A stretch of 64,000 bases of DNA from Byssothecium circinans (Eukaryota > Ascomycota > Dothideomycetes > Pleosporales > Massarinaceae), in assembly GCA_010015675.1 (NCBI GenBank), contig ML977017.1, positions 269,468-333,467 on the forward strand. Reading direction: 5' to 3'. Positions 1 through 11,777 of this stretch are shown piece by piece (position 1 is the stretch's first letter; each line of letters opens with the position of its first letter). A model generated the notes under the pieces. The model saw nothing but the letters and a program-made list of their open reading frames with translations. It searched no databases and had not been told where the DNA came from. The translations under genes were made by a program, and so were the position numbers.

Positions 1-2264
1 CCTAGCCAACGCTCATGGAGTACGGTGTGTGAGAGGTTGTCTAATGGCGTGATGGACACAAGGAAGGTGGCTCCACAACGATCGCTATCGTCCGTCGACA
101 CGGGATATATTTTGGGCTCAATACCTTGTCGTGTGGGATGTCTAGCTAACCCTGGCGCTGTGCACCGAAGCTGACAGAAGCCAGGATATAACGTCTTCCA
201 TGTTGACGGATGGTCGGGCTAGCACTATGGTTCGGGCACTATATACCATCAGAGCGGCGCCAAGGTGGTCGTATCCTAGAGCGTAAGAGACTGTTCTTTC
301 TAGGTGCATGACGCAGGATGAAGTTCAGAAGTCGCGGCACATGCAGCGGCGTTTGGATGGCTTCGACGACATGCAGCCGAAAGTGAACGCAGCCGGGGTA
401 TCGAACTTTGTTGATGGAGATAGTGTCAAGTAACAAGCCTGTGTGTAGAGACTGGGGTACATGATCGCCGCGAATGTATGGAGAACTGAAAGAGTAGTCT
501 GTCCCATGCAAGATGTTGATGATCCATGCATACTGGCTCGAAGAAGAAGGGACTGGACCAGACCATTCATCTGACCGGGATCGTCGTTGTGCGGTTTCGA
601 TGTAGCCTGATAGCATTTTCATTTCACTGAATACCGTTTACAGCGTCAGCGTCTAAGTACAAGGTACTAAGCGAATGGGATAATTAAGCACATATCGTGT
701 CCAGAATACAAGCAGGTGGAATCAAACAAAAACCCGGCCAAACGGTGGATTGAGAGATTCCGAAACCCAAAAATAGAACATGTCGGGCAAACGCTGACGA
801 AAGTAGAAGGATCTCGTGAAAGAAATCAATTCGATGTGCGACTGAATAATATGTTAATTTAGACGACGAAGACTGTTACCTCTTGGACTTGTCTCGACCT
901 TTCAGCGGAGATCTGGCCGGATGACAATTGTTGGACGACTGCATAGCGTCAACAGTTATTCCGTGCCGTCTCTTATCTCTTGCTTTGGAATGTAGTGTGA
1001 GTGCGCTGCTTGGAAGATGTTGATGTTAAAGCCAGCGGATATATTGCAGATCAATCTAAATAGAGAGATTTGTACGAGCTTGGCAAGCCTCAATCAGGTC
1101 AAGGGGCAGCAAGCGAGAAATAGTGTGCAAAATTCAATGTCGAAATCTTATACGCAGCTTGTGACTCGTCGTCGGTCCAAAGGCGCTCTGCGGCGTATTG
1201 AGGTGATGATGTTGGCAGGAACGAAGCACGTGAATGTTATTCGGTCGTATGTTGATGCCACAATCTCTGCACTCTAGAGCAAAGGGAAAAATCGCAACAA
1301 TTTCTCCTCTTTCCTAATATCATCCATTGGTAGCAGACTCGACCATCAAACGATGGCGTCGGAGAAGGCCTGACATTTGATGTGTGCAGCTATTCAGTCC
1401 ACCGTGCAATTACAAGAGTCTCGAGTCGCTTAGCGAGGCACTCACTGTCACCGAAAGCTCTATAGGCGATCTCTTTGCAGGCCTCAGCGTGGTCGGGTGA
1501 CGTAGTGGCGTTGGGCGGTCATTAATGGCGGTATGACGGGCTGCAAAACAGGCTGGGACAGGGGGAGATGGTTGATGATCAGTAACAAGTCTGGTACCGA
1601 CTTGGGGGTGGTGTAGCAGTAAGGTATCTGTTGGTTTGGGCCATGTGTATTGTTCAGCTCGATCCCATTGTCAGCTCAGTCATGGACTTGACGCCTGCGT
1701 TCGTTTTCAATGGTAACCAGCCCTGACATTCTGGATTTCACCGTCGTCGTTAACAGAAGGAATCCGGTAGCAAGAAGGCCTCAGCTTATTTCTAGGTTCG
1801 CAAGGGTAGGTGGTGTTGTTAGGTAGACGTGTCATCATGGGGGATATTCTCGACGCGGCAGTTTGATAACGGGTTGCAGCGGATACGAGATATTGCCGTC
1901 AACAGTAATTTCGTTGAGGAAGTATGTAAACATAATCACGCTGCCCCCATAGCGCGCTAGTATAGTAGACGTGGGAAGAAGGCGATGAGGATGCTGTGGG
2001 GGTTGCGTTGGCTTCATGCCGGATGACTTCCTGCGGGCATTATTACTAAGATCTTAATAAGCTAATATTTGTGATCGAACGATACATTCGACGCAACACC
2101 GACGAACAAGCATAGGATAGAGTCCACTGAAGTCTGCATTGAAACACAAGTACGGAGTTTTTCCAGTTGCCTCAATCCTAATCACGTCGAGCCCTGTACC
2201 CAAAACGATCTTCCTCCGAACACACCTCGTCCCCCCACAAACTGCAAAGCATGTCCCGGTAGCA
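1..2264. other. Gene-free left end
   Basis: I see no supportable gene here. Open frames are short, overlap on both strands and match no family I recognise. The last ~100 bases must hold the promoter and leader of the PPR gene that starts at 2265. The remainder may include the 3' region of a gene outside the window, but nothing in the sequence shows it. Confidence 0.5.
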
Positions 2265-4379
2265 ATGCTAGCATTATGGTCCCGGGCAACGCGAACCCCG
2301 GGTACCTGTAGATGCATATCATGTGTCTCGAACAACTCGGCCATTGCCAAACGAGCTGGCGGGGCCAGCATAAGAGGATCATGGCTCGGAACGCTGACAT
2401 CGACCTTCGTCTACACGGCTGTCTTCGCCGCTGGGCTCGCGATAGATGCAAAGGCAAAACGCCAGAGGAATCAGCAATGGGATACGGCATTTGAAGAGCT
2501 ACGTCAAGAAATGGGAGAGTCGTCAGCAAGTGAGAGGGAATGTGGACCGCGCGACAGGATACCATCGGGCGGTTTGGAAACAATAGAAGATTTGCTTGCG
2601 AAAGGTGTGAGGTGGGATACCATACGCAATGCTGTAGGCATGGAACTATGGGAGGACGGACTACAACAAGCACGGCCTTCTGATGCCCATGTCGAGCTCA
2701 TTCCAGATAGCTTCTGGGATCTGTTGCCGTTCGACTCCAGGTTCCCAGGTAGTCAATTGCCGACGCCAGACTGGCCAGCAAACACCGGCCCCCAATTGAT
2801 CAGACATCACCTACCACCGCAGTCACTATGGTCGCTTGACCACATGCGTTGGACCGCAGTACGCAAGAGACAATCATGGAAGAAACTCGCGATACAAGAA
2901 TTGTCCATAGGCGTCCTAATCCACGCGTTGCTTGATCACGCCGAAGTGTCCCAACTTCCACAAGCAGCTCTGAAACCCCTGTCTTCCCATATTCAGAGCA
3001 TAGCGCTGCTCAGTCCGTACGAAAACGAAGGTGCTCGATACCAAATAAACGAAGACATCAAGAAGCTGCAGTCGCTTCCAGTAGATGTTTCGATCGAAGC
3101 TATCATGGAGGCCAAGGTATCGACAAAAGGCCCTGGAATTCCATCCTATCACCAAGATGCCGACGGAGACTTTTACGCGATCACCAAGCAGATGAATACA
3201 GCTATCGAAAACCTTTTCAACGATGCAAGGACCGATAGTCTCACGCCCGAAAATGACGACCAATTTCGTCTCACCACTGCCAAAATCTGCCATAACCTTC
3301 TGGTATCGACCGCTGCGCCTGACCTTCATACATTCAACTTGCTACTAAGCGGCTACAAGAGAAGAGGACGATTTCACCTCGTTAATGACGTGATTGAGGC
3401 CTTTGATGTGTGTAAAATTCGCCCAAATGAGTTGACTTGCGCATCTATCCTCGACCATTACGTTATGATCAACGCGCCGGAATACTTCAGCTGTTTCGTC
3501 GCCAAGATGCGAGGCGCACAGAACGCCCTCATGCTCGCGAGAGCGGACATCAACATCAACGACATGGGCAAGGACCGCCTCATCCGCGTCAGCGACAGCA
3601 AAGTCTACCAGAAAGTATACCCCACGCCCGTCGTCTTCAGCGCTCTGATGAAAGGCGTTCTCAAATTCGCCGGCTTCGAACGCGCTATCGACATCTATTT
3701 CGAAATGAAAGAAGATGGATGGGGTTTGGATGCGCTTGCCCTCAGTCACTTCCTCCAAGACTGCGTTAAGAGAGGGGACTGGAATGGCGGTCTCATGATA
3801 TGGCAGGAGATCAGCAGTATCAAGCAGAACATCAACCCTATCCATATGTCCAAGGCATACGCGAATATGCTGGGTTTGTGCTCTGTTACAGGCAACACTG
3901 TTGCCTTCAACCAGCTTCTCACCGAGATCGCGAGGAAAGGGTACGACAGGAGGAGAATCATGAGCTCAGCTGTGACCATTGCGCACGAGGCGCAGGAGAG
4001 AAAGGGCAATATGGCACCAGCCTGGGCAGCAGACAATCTGCTAATTGCGGTATCGGATTACATGGATAGCAGCCAGAGTATTGACGACCACGATCCCGCT
4101 TCTTCAACTCTGGACTTTGACTTTGAGACGGCATTTGAGGATAATGCGGCGTCTTTCTGGAGCCAGGCGACTGTACCCAGTGAACCTGCGGATCTTTTGG
4201 GCTCGGAAAAAGTGGTGATGGGCGATCCAGATCAGGCTTGGGAAACGTGGATACAGCATGAACTTGGCGATCCTATGCCAACGAATCCTGCGTCTGGTAC
4301 TGGCGAAGCGTCTTCAAAACCCGAGCACGATGACCAGAGCAACAGCGTCGGCAAGAGAAAGAGAAAGCCGAAAATATGA
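2265..4379 (+). CDS. Pentatricopeptide-repeat (PPR) protein, probably mitochondrial
   Basis: Single exon, 704 aa from the ATG at 2265. The frame is open further upstream, but only with non-ATG codons. The N-terminus is rich in Arg, Ser and Thr, followed by a hydrophobic stretch at about residues 40-61, which suits a mitochondrial protein with a membrane anchor. Helical repeats typical of fungal PPR proteins are visible around residues 350-400 (motif HTFNLLLSGYKRRGRF), 451-515 (VVFSALMKGVLKFAGFERAI) and 527-562. The tail is acidic and then ends in a short basic run (GKRKRKPKI). Family knowledge suggests a role in organellar RNA processing or translation. The RNA target cannot be read from the sequence. 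It converges with the CUS2-like gene at 5365-6390. Confidence 0.75.
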   Translation: MLALWSRATRTPGTCRCISCVSNNSAIAKRAGGASIRGSWLGTLTSTFVYTAVFAAGLAIDAKAKRQRNQQWDTAFEELRQEMGESSASERECGPRDRIPSGGLETIEDLLAKGVRWDTIRNAVGMELWEDGLQQARPSDAHVELIPDSFWDLLPFDSRFPGSQLPTPDWPANTGPQLIRHHLPPQSLWSLDHMRWTAVRKRQSWKKLAIQELSIGVLIHALLDHAEVSQLPQAALKPLSSHIQSIALLSPYENEGARYQINEDIKKLQSLPVDVSIEAIMEAKVSTKGPGIPSYHQDADGDFYAITKQMNTAIENLFNDARTDSLTPENDDQFRLTTAKICHNLLVSTAAPDLHTFNLLLSGYKRRGRFHLVNDVIEAFDVCKIRPNELTCASILDHYVMINAPEYFSCFVAKMRGAQNALMLARADININDMGKDRLIRVSDSKVYQKVYPTPVVFSALMKGVLKFAGFERAIDIYFEMKEDGWGLDALALSHFLQDCVKRGDWNGGLMIWQEISSIKQNINPIHMSKAYANMLGLCSVTGNTVAFNQLLTEIARKGYDRRRIMSSAVTIAHEAQERKGNMAPAWAADNLLIAVSDYMDSSQSIDDHDPASSTLDFDFETAFEDNAASFWSQATVPSEPADLLGSEKVVMGDPDQAWETWIQHELGDPMPTNPASGTGEASSKPEHDDQSNSVGKRKRKPKI

Positions 4380-5364
4380 AAAAGACCGGCACAGGCGACC
4401 CGTTATCTGGTTGAGTTGGAAAGAAAGGCGAGTGGATACCATCCCGCTCGTTCATCACGCTGCTTTCCAGTTGAGACGCAAAATACGCCCGCTTGCAACT
4501 CCTCCGAACATATCTGTGTTGCCCCCGCTCTTGAAGTGATATACTTTTCGTCATGCTACTAGAGCGGGGAAATTTACAAACTTTTTCTTGGTGGTTATGC
4601 GCTCCATAGAGCTTTACTGGACTTTTTGACACTGCGACTTGTACTGTACATAGCACACCATTCTTGTATTTTACATGCACTTTCAACTTTGTACTTATTT
4701 GCTGAGTATTGTATACTATCTTTGTACATTTTCTCCACATCACCAACCGCGGGCATGGTGGTGGATCTGGGATTGCATTCGGCGTTGGTCATACGGCACG
4801 ATGGCGTCGGAAGCCTTGTGACAGACCTCGACTTATTTGCCGGACCTTATTGTATAGTATTTGCACAGCCAAGAGTTAGTGGCAACGCTTTCCAGTCCTG
4901 TTTGGAGAGCAAACGCATTAATGCACGGTAAATTCACCACTCGTCGCGCGCATCTGAATCGGAGCTTTTCCATTCGTTCTCAACTTTTATGAAAAGGGCA
5001 TCAGCGAGCCATCATCACCCCCCCGCCTCCCTATTTGGTCCCAAGAATAAGGTCCTCCCAGCACCGGCTACTCACCTGCGTCGTGATCATACTTTTTCCA
5101 AACGTGAACTCTGTAAAGCTCTGTCGGAGTCTTGACACTTTGATTGTCTGGAAGTATCTGGGGTTGGTTAAGGGAGTCTACTCATTCCATTGCATCGGAG
5201 TACGCATGCCAAAGGGTATCAAAACATATGATAGGAGACGTCATGTACCATCCAGCTCCACTGCCGATGGCTTTCGTTTGGCCTGCGTAGTGGCCACCTC
5301 CTAGGGGACCCATAAATTTACAAAGGTCCGCTAGACTCGACACTTGACACATGGCTGACTATAC
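4380..5364. other. Convergent intergenic region
   Basis: This holds the 3' flanks of the PPR gene (+) and the CUS2-like gene (-). The AT-rich stretch at about 4540-4740 with TTTTTG and TGTA runs could serve transcript ends. No gene is supported. Confidence 0.5.
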
Positions 5365-6390
5365 CTACGCGTCCATCGACGCATCAGAGTCGCCGTACTC
5401 GGCATCGTCGCCATTCTTGCGCGACTTATCCTCCTTGCTCTTGCCACTCTTCTTGAACCTTGGTCTGTCATCGGCGATAGTGACGGACAGCTTGGCGTTG
5501 TTGTAGCCCTTGCCGTTGAACTTGTCGCGAAACATCTCTGCACCCTCGAAGTCCTTGAAGCGTACGACGACGACACCTTCAGGCTCCAAATCGTACAGAA
5601 TGACATTCGTGACCTCTCCGCACTTCTCGGCAGCCTCGCGCATATCCTCCTTGATCTCTAGAATAGCGGAGACGTCCTCCTCGAGATCCTCAAGGATGAA
5701 TACGTTCTTGATGACACACATTTTAGCCCACTTGTTCTTCTTCACAGCGTATGTTTTCTCGACCTCTTCTTCATTGTCTGACCACTCGGCGAGCTTCCGC
5801 TGCATCTCGGCGCGCGATCGTTCGGCGGCTTTGCGCTCTTTGCGAACGAGCTTGTTGGCAATTTGGGCGCTGTTAGTATTCTTCTTGAAGGTATTGTCTG
5901 CTTCCTGGACCTTGACTGTGCCGTTCGATTGGTCGCCCAGGCGGAACTCGTAGTCGTCTTGCAACCTGATCGCGAGCTGGACGGAATCCTTCTTGAAGTA
6001 CACCACAAGGGCTTCACCATTGAAGTCGTCTTCCTCCGTAGTGTACATCTTGATTCGCGGCTTTCCGTCAACTCCCTGATCAATCATGCCATACTTCTTG
6101 AAGACGTCTTCGATCTCTTCGACGGTTGCATCGCGGGGGATGTTGGTTACGTAGACGGCGCGGTTCTCTTGGGGTTTCTTCTCTTGAACCTTCTGCGCCT
6201 TCACGGGTTTCTTCTTCTGCGACTGAGCCTGTACAAAGTCAGCTTTGTGTTCCCTTGTTTGTGAGCCGGAACTCACATCTGGGATTGGTGGGCTCTTGCG
6301 CTTGTTGGACGAGTCGCCGTAGAGGCCGCTTTGAGCGAAGTGTTCGCCCATAGAGGCCTCAAAGGCGTCTAGCTCAGCGGAGTCAGTCAT
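5365..6390 (-). CDS. Tat-SF1/CUS2-like two-RRM splicing factor
   Basis: Start ATG at 6390. Two RNA-recognition motifs in the order of the Tat-SF1/Cus2 family, which assists U2 snRNP at the branch site in the nucleus. RRM1 lies at about residues 62-148 (RNP2 AVYVTNIP, RNP1-like GEALVVYF). RRM2 lies at about 209-294 (CVIKNVFILEDL; GVVVVRF) and is the UHM-type domain of the family. A Lys/Arg-rich linker joins them and a Lys/Asp-rich tail follows. A 48-nt segment at 6229-6276 has a GTGAGT donor, a CTGAC branch site and a TACAG acceptor, but keeps frame with no stop. I therefore expect 325 aa when spliced and 341 aa when retained. In RRM2 the usual UHM R-x-F position reads KGY. Confidence 0.85.
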   Translation of the reverse strand: MTDSAELDAFEASMGEHFAQSGLYGDSSNKRKSPPIPDVSSGSQTREHKADFVQAQSQKKKPVKAQKVQEKKPQENRAVYVTNIPRDATVEEIEDVFKKYGMIDQGVDGKPRIKMYTTEEDDFNGEALVVYFKKDSVQLAIRLQDDYEFRLGDQSNGTVKVQEADNTFKKNTNSAQIANKLVRKERKAAERSRAEMQRKLAEWSDNEEEVEKTYAVKKNKWAKMCVIKNVFILEDLEEDVSAILEIKEDMREAAEKCGEVTNVILYDLEPEGVVVVRFKDFEGAEMFRDKFNGKGYNNAKLSVTIADDRPRFKKSGKSKEDKSRKNGDDAEYGDSDASMDA

Positions 6391-7246
6391 ATTTGTGGCA
6401 GATGCGCGGTCGCAATCGAGGTTCTGGGGTCGAGATGTTGCAGGCCAAATTAAGTGGAGCTCGCGGCAGAATTAGGCGGTGAGTCCACTAGCTGCCCAAC
6501 ACGTGCGCAACCGTATGTGTCTGATTACAATAGTACAGGCCGGATAGGTTTTAGGAATGCCTGATAATATCTGTAAACCTTGGGTTGGAAAGCTACTAGC
6601 AATTTTTCTGTTATTCTTTGGCTCTTCGTAGATGATCGCAACGGGAGCAGCTGGCGCAAGGTTTTGGGCGTGAAGCGTTGAATCTTGTAGCAACCTTCTG
6701 AAACGCCCCAGGTGCTGCGACGTGAAAGCCGAAGGTGTCTTGATGCTTAAAGAAATTGTTAGCCGCAGGAAACAGTGTGATGCCTAAGTCGTCTTATCTT
6801 ACCAGAGTTGAACCGTTCAATGAGATGCTACACGACGGGCCCTCAGTCGTTAGTCAACTGAAGGGTGCATGCTTTCCAGCATTGCGTACCCAAAAGGGTG
6901 TTGAACCTACACTGAGCGGCGCAAGACATAGGTGTTGTATGAGCTGACGATGACTTTGCTTTGCGAACTGAGGGAGGGTTGTGGTGGTGAAAGGGAGAAG
7001 CGTTGGTCCCGAATGTGAGCGTCATACCCCACCCACCGCGGCTTCCAGGATGCACGGAGTCATTGTTTCCGACCATATCTCTTACAATCGTCCAACTCAA
7101 ATCCGTTTCTAGCACAAGCAAGCCTGCGGCTGACCTGAATCATTAATAATGCGTCTACCGCCGGAGTGATTCGACTCCCCTTTCATCCTTTCCTTCATAT
7201 TCCTTCTTCAGTATCGTTATCCCCACGTCTTTCCATCCCATCCTCC
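6391..7246. promoter_or_regulatory. Divergent intergenic region between CUS2-like and TLC genes
   Basis: 856 bp between two genes transcribed away from each other, so both promoters must lie here. A pyrimidine-rich leader (CTTTCATCC and similar) runs from about 7175 to 7246, just before the TLC start. I see no gene and no obvious TATA element that I would defend. Confidence 0.5.
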
Positions 7247-8232
7247 ATGCGCGACCCCATCCCCGCGCCGGCGCTCCTCGTCGAGCTCACCAAACCATAC
7301 GCAGACAGACTCTCGCTGCCTACACTTCCGCATCATGCGCACGAGATGCTCCTCGGCTTCTTGGGGTATCACTTCATACTGCACATCCTCTCGCCGAAAA
7401 TATCGAGAATCGTGTGCCCAAAGGTCTACAATAGTTTCAACAGGCGCACGCAACTCAACTGGGACATACACTGGGTCTCTATGAGCCAAGCGCTATTCAT
7501 CAACTCTGCGGCACTCTATGTCATCTTCACGGATACTCAGCGGAAAGAGATGGGCTGGAAGGGCAGGTTGTGGGGATATACGCCAGCCAGTGGCATGGTT
7601 CAGGGCTTCGCAGCAGGATACTTCCTCTGGGATCTCCAGGTCTCGGCACAGTACATTTCGATATCTGGGATCAGCGCTCTTTTGCATGCGATTGGCGCTC
7701 TGGCAGTCACTTGTATTGGCTTCGTACGTCCATCCCACCAAATAATGAACTCACGCTAATCAGCAACCAGAGACCCTTTGGCAACTACTACGGCCTCTCC
7801 TTCGTCCTCTATGAGCTTTCGACTCCTTTCCTCAACATACACTGGTTCTGCGACAAGCTGAACATGACTGGTTCGCGACTTCAGCTCTACAACGGTATCC
7901 TGCTACTCCTCACATTCTTCGGCTGTCGCATAGTCTGGGGCACATACCAGTCCTTCTTGATCTACTCGGACATATACACTGCTTTGACTTGGTCGAGTAG
8001 TAGTCCTATGGGCGCAGCACTGGAAGAGGATGAAAAATGCCAGCGAAACGCGAGTGGTCCGGGCGCTGGAGGACTGCGCAGCTGTGAAATTGGCGAGCTG
8101 CCGACGTGGTTAGTTACCGTGTACTTAGTGGGTAATACAGCGCTGAGCTTGTTGAATTTCTTTTGGTTCAGCCAAATGATAAAAGCTGTGAAGAAGAGGT
8201 TTGTTCCGGAGGAGGCGAAGAAGAAGCAGTGA
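7247..8232 (+). CDS. TLC-domain multi-pass membrane protein
   Basis: Two exons, 7247-7723 and 7771-8232, joined at a phase-0 intron of 47 nt (GTACGT donor, GCTAAT branch, ACCAG acceptor), giving 312 aa. The protein has several hydrophobic helices and family-typical stretches: a membrane segment starting HEMLLGFLGYHFILHIL, NWDIHWVSMSQAL, GYFLWDLQVS, and after the intron GNYYGLSFVLYELSTPFLNI. This matches the TRAM/LAG1/CLN8 (TLC) fold of TMEM56-like proteins. TLC proteins act in ER lipid metabolism or trafficking. The ceramide-synthase double-His motif is not evident, so I do not call it a ceramide synthase. The tail ends in lysines (EEAKKKQ). The frame stays open upstream of 7247 but without an ATG. 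Confidence 0.8.
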
Positions 8233-8481
8233 CACCCAAAGAAAGATCGGGGAGTTTTGGAAATTCAGTGAATGGGGTTCGCAGATGCGGTCAGACCAAG
8301 GTGATCTTATAAAGTAATTTGTAGTATCATGAACAGATAGAAGTGAGAAATTCGTCCAACTCCCTACACCGGATCCGTGCAGCAACGCTACATTCGAAAA
8401 CTCGGGAATGGATATATCGCAAAACAAATGCTCATAAGAAAAGTCGCAAACACTCCTCACATCTTGATCGACAAGGCCATT

Positions 8482-9318
8482 CTAGAACACGCCGCTCCTA
8501 CTCTCCACCAGCTTGCCCGTGAAGCCCAACGCCTTCACCCCATCCTCTAGCACGATGTGCTGATCAACGCTCGTCATCGGCCCGCCCCATTGTACAATTC
8601 CGCTCTCGTCAACCGCATATGCGCCTCCAGTCTGCCATCTGCATCCACCCTCGCCGACCTTCTGACCCCAGACACCCTCGGTCTTGCCCAGCATCACCTG
8701 ATTGTAGCCGTTCCTGGGGTTGAGAAGATGGCCCCAGTTCGAGATCCCAAGACCCCATGCAGCGTAAAGTTCCCGTTGCTGATCGACCACTACATCGATG
8801 TTCCAAGCGCCGCCGAGGGCTCTTGTCCATTGTTCGGTGGCCTCGGGAGTACAGTGCGAGACGGCGATGAAGTGTATGCCAGTATAGCGGTTTGCGAGCG
8901 AGCGCATGTGAAGGAAGGTTTTCTGAGTGACTAGTGGTACCCTGTTAGCCTTTCACCTAATAAACGCAAATCTAAGAGGGGTATTGGAAAACTTACAAGG
9001 ACACCCGCAGTATCTCAAAAAGATCACCAGAACAGGTCGTCGATCAATCGCGGGAAACTTTAATTTTACACTGCTCGGTCCGCGGCCACCCACTTTCGGC
9101 GGCGTTGCAACTTGGGTGGGTGGCGGCGGCGGTGTCTGCCATGATGAAAAGGCTTTGTTCCACTGTACATTTGCGAAGGGGTTGGCGAATCCAGCGCCGC
9201 CGCTTTCTGAGCTGCCTCCGCCTTTTGAATTTGACGATTCGCTCGGGAATGAGGGGAGTTTGACGTTTCCGAGGCCTGCCTGGCGCAGAGCGAGCTTTGT
9301 TCCGATTTTACTGAACAT
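8482..9318 (-). CDS. Peroxiredoxin-like thioredoxin-fold protein (AhpC/TSA_2 type)
   Basis: Two exons, 9318-8997 and 8930-8482, 256 aa. The 66-nt intron (8931-8996) has a GTAAGT donor and a CTAG acceptor. Splicing rebuilds the conserved active-site run FLRYCGCPF at residues ~100-108, with Cys104 and Cys106. This resembles the FLR-x-x-GCPF signature of fungal AhpC/TSA_2 (PRXL2-like) proteins. The first ~90 residues are low in acidic residues and rich in Ser, Gly and Pro, which could be a mitochondrial presequence. The family is thought to be redox-active, but the substrate is unknown. It sits in tandem with the methyltransferase-fold gene upstream. Confidence 0.78.
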
Positions 9319-9782
9319 GGTGAGTTCGAGTCGATGGTGATGCTGTCTGTGTAGATGTACGAGGTGCACGAAAGGCGTAAGGGGAGAGCGCACGCTGAGG
9401 AAATGGTTGCGGACTTACGTGGTGAGATGGGCTTACTTTTGTAGCGAAGGCGGCGTTTGGGGTGAAACGATGCTGTTGCACGGACGCGACGGCTGAGCAT
9501 TCAAGGGTCTAGAAACCCGAACATTCAACACGGGCAAACAGGTCTTCACGTGACGACGTTTGTCTAAAAAACATTGTATCAGGCCATTCTTTATGGAAGA
9601 CTTGAAAGGATGTATTTCATGGTATCTGGTATCATAGGTAGTAGAAAATACAATCAGGGCAATGAATATTGAGTGAGGGGTATTCCAGATACGACACGGT
9701 GTCCACCGCTCCTCCCAAAGGTGTTGATAGAAAAGTAAGGGTATTACCGAAGAGTACGCGACCATCGCTCTTTCCATGCCAT
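9319..9782. other. Intergenic region between two minus-strand genes
   Basis: 464 bp holding the promoter of the peroxiredoxin-like gene and the 3' flank of the methyltransferase-fold gene. No gene is seen. Confidence 0.5.
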
Positions 9783-11777
9783 TTACTTCTTGTGGGCAAA
9801 GATGGCTCCGCATTCGAAAACAGTCTGGCGTTCCAGGCACTCTTGCATCACCTCCTCGTCCTCCCACCACCAATGCGCCTCATGCGGATCGTCATCCACG
9901 AACTCGCCCCAAATGTTCTTCCACAGCTCTCGTCCCACTCGAGCCTTTAGCTCCACGTCGATGTCTGAGGAATTGTTATCGATTGCGCATGGTAGCTTCA
10001 TGACTTGAGCGCCATCTGGCGAGTCGGCCAATTCGAAGCCTGCGTCTTTGACCCATGTCGGGACCAGCATGCAAGGTTTTGAGCATCGAAAATGCCGCTC
10101 GAGATTTATCGACAGCCGATCTTCGATCCAGCCCTTCATCTTAGGACCGGCCGTTTTCCGGATAGGGGCGGCGTCCATGATTCTGATTTCAAGCATTCCA
10201 CCAGGCGCAAGCAAGCGGTGACACTCGCGCAGGATCTTGGGAAGTTCCGATGAGGGTACGAGAGAGGGAAGGGTCGAGGCTCGAATGTGCGTGAAGATCG
10301 AGTCTGGGTACGGAAAAGGAAGAATACCGGGGACGGGGACTGTTGTGTATGAAACGTTTCCGGGTAGTGGCATAGGACGTTGAGGCTCAGTGGTCAGGTA
10401 TTGGACTTTATGACGTGGATGCATCGCAGACAATTGGTACACCTCAGCTGACACAAGAAGTAAGACAAAACGGCCATCACAGCAGAATGCACGACTTACC
10501 AAGGTTGCCATAAAGCTCCAAGATCTTCCCAGTGTTACATCTCGGCTTCGGCACTGTGTTCAGCCTACCAACATGCTGTAACTGGAAGGCCGTCAAGACC
10601 CAGAGCTGCTTTTCCAGCTGTACTTCCTCGTCCGCTTCAGAATCGATGGGGTCATGCCACTCTTCCTTGAGTCGGTCCAGTATCACCTTTGGACCAGCCG
10701 TCTCCATTCTTCGAATAAACCGCTGGAAGCGCGTGAGCTCCAAGAGTGTGTTCTGCGCAATCGCAATTCCATCGAGTACCGCCGGTGTCGGCGCGTGTTG
10801 CTTCTCTTGCTGCTTCAACTGCTCCTGTACCTCCGCTAGTCCTACTTGCCAATCCGGCGGTGGTTTCCATGCGACGAGTTTCGTATCTGCAAGGCCGTTT
10901 GTGTACGAAGAATGGGGTCGGTCGGAGGGTGGTACGGGTACGACATGCTCTTCTGGTTTCTGGACTTTGCGACCCTCATGTTCTTGACGCCCTGCCCTTA
11001 CTGAATATGCTCTCCTTCGTCCCATTAGCTATGCATGTTGAAGACAGCGAAGTGGACCAACCTCTTTTGCTTTTCGTCCGATACTGTGATACGGACAATG
11101 TCCTCTGAATATCGGGTATCGGAACTTCGCGATGTCGTTCGCCCGACAAGAGAGCGCGGACTATGTTGCTGAGGCTCCTGGGCCTCGTTGATGACCTTTG
11201 CCTTCCCTAGGCCTCTAAGACTCCACTGTCGCTCGTCTGCCGAAGACATTAACATGCGTGCACGAGTCGGCAATGTTGACATATGCGACTTACGGGAGGA
11301 GCGCGACCCACTGGAAATAGTGCAGCGGGAGGAGAGATCGCCCTCTAGCTCTGGCACTTCATATACTGGCGGATCGAGTGGTTGACCGGACGGGAGCTTG
11401 GAAGATATTGTGGTTGAATACGTCCAGGCCGGATGCTGTGACGGATCCCGAAAGTCGTGGGGTATTTCTATTTCGACATGCCGAGAGTGAGCGGTAGACG
11501 GTTTTCTCGAGACTTCTGTGGTATTGCTGTGACTTGTTCCAGGACGTAATGACGGTTTCTTCACAAGCGGTTTGAGGCTTTTCGCTTTCCTCAAACTTGA
11601 TGCCCACCACAACTCCCGCTCTTCGGGGATAGAGCGCACAGAGGCTTTGGAGCTTCTGGAAGCGCTTTTGATCGATGGCGTTGTGGATGAACTCAAGCGT
11701 TCTCTTGCGATTCTTTCTTTGCGTTGACCGATCTTCTCCGTATCAGGTTCGGTCCAAGACAGGTCGGCTGAGAACAT
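9783..11777 (-). CDS. Ser-rich protein with C-terminal methyltransferase-like fold
   Basis: Best model is one gene. Exon 1 is 11777-11085 (possibly split by an in-frame 57-nt intron at 11237-11293), exon 2 is 11028-10500 and exon 3 is 10447-9783, giving 628 aa, or 609 aa if the extra intron is removed. The intron at 10448-10499 (GTAAGT donor, GTCAG acceptor) is strong. The one at 11029-11084 is weaker (GTATCG donor, CATAG acceptor), so a separate shorter gene starting at ATG 11025 is an alternative. The N-terminal ~230 residues are Ser/Arg-rich and likely disordered. The C-terminal half has class I methyltransferase features (ILRECHRLLAPGGMLEIRIMD), but motif I is degenerate (KILELYGNL). I cannot name a substrate. 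Confidence 0.62.

Noticed and set aside
5863..6264. 133-residue open frame antisense to the CUS2-like gene
   Set aside because: It is the complement of RRM-coding sequence, Leu/Val-rich only because of the opposite strand, and it has no domain.
6800..6820. tRNA B-box-like GGTTCAACTC on the minus strand
   Set aside because: The flanking bases do not form a T-stem and no A-box lies at the right distance.
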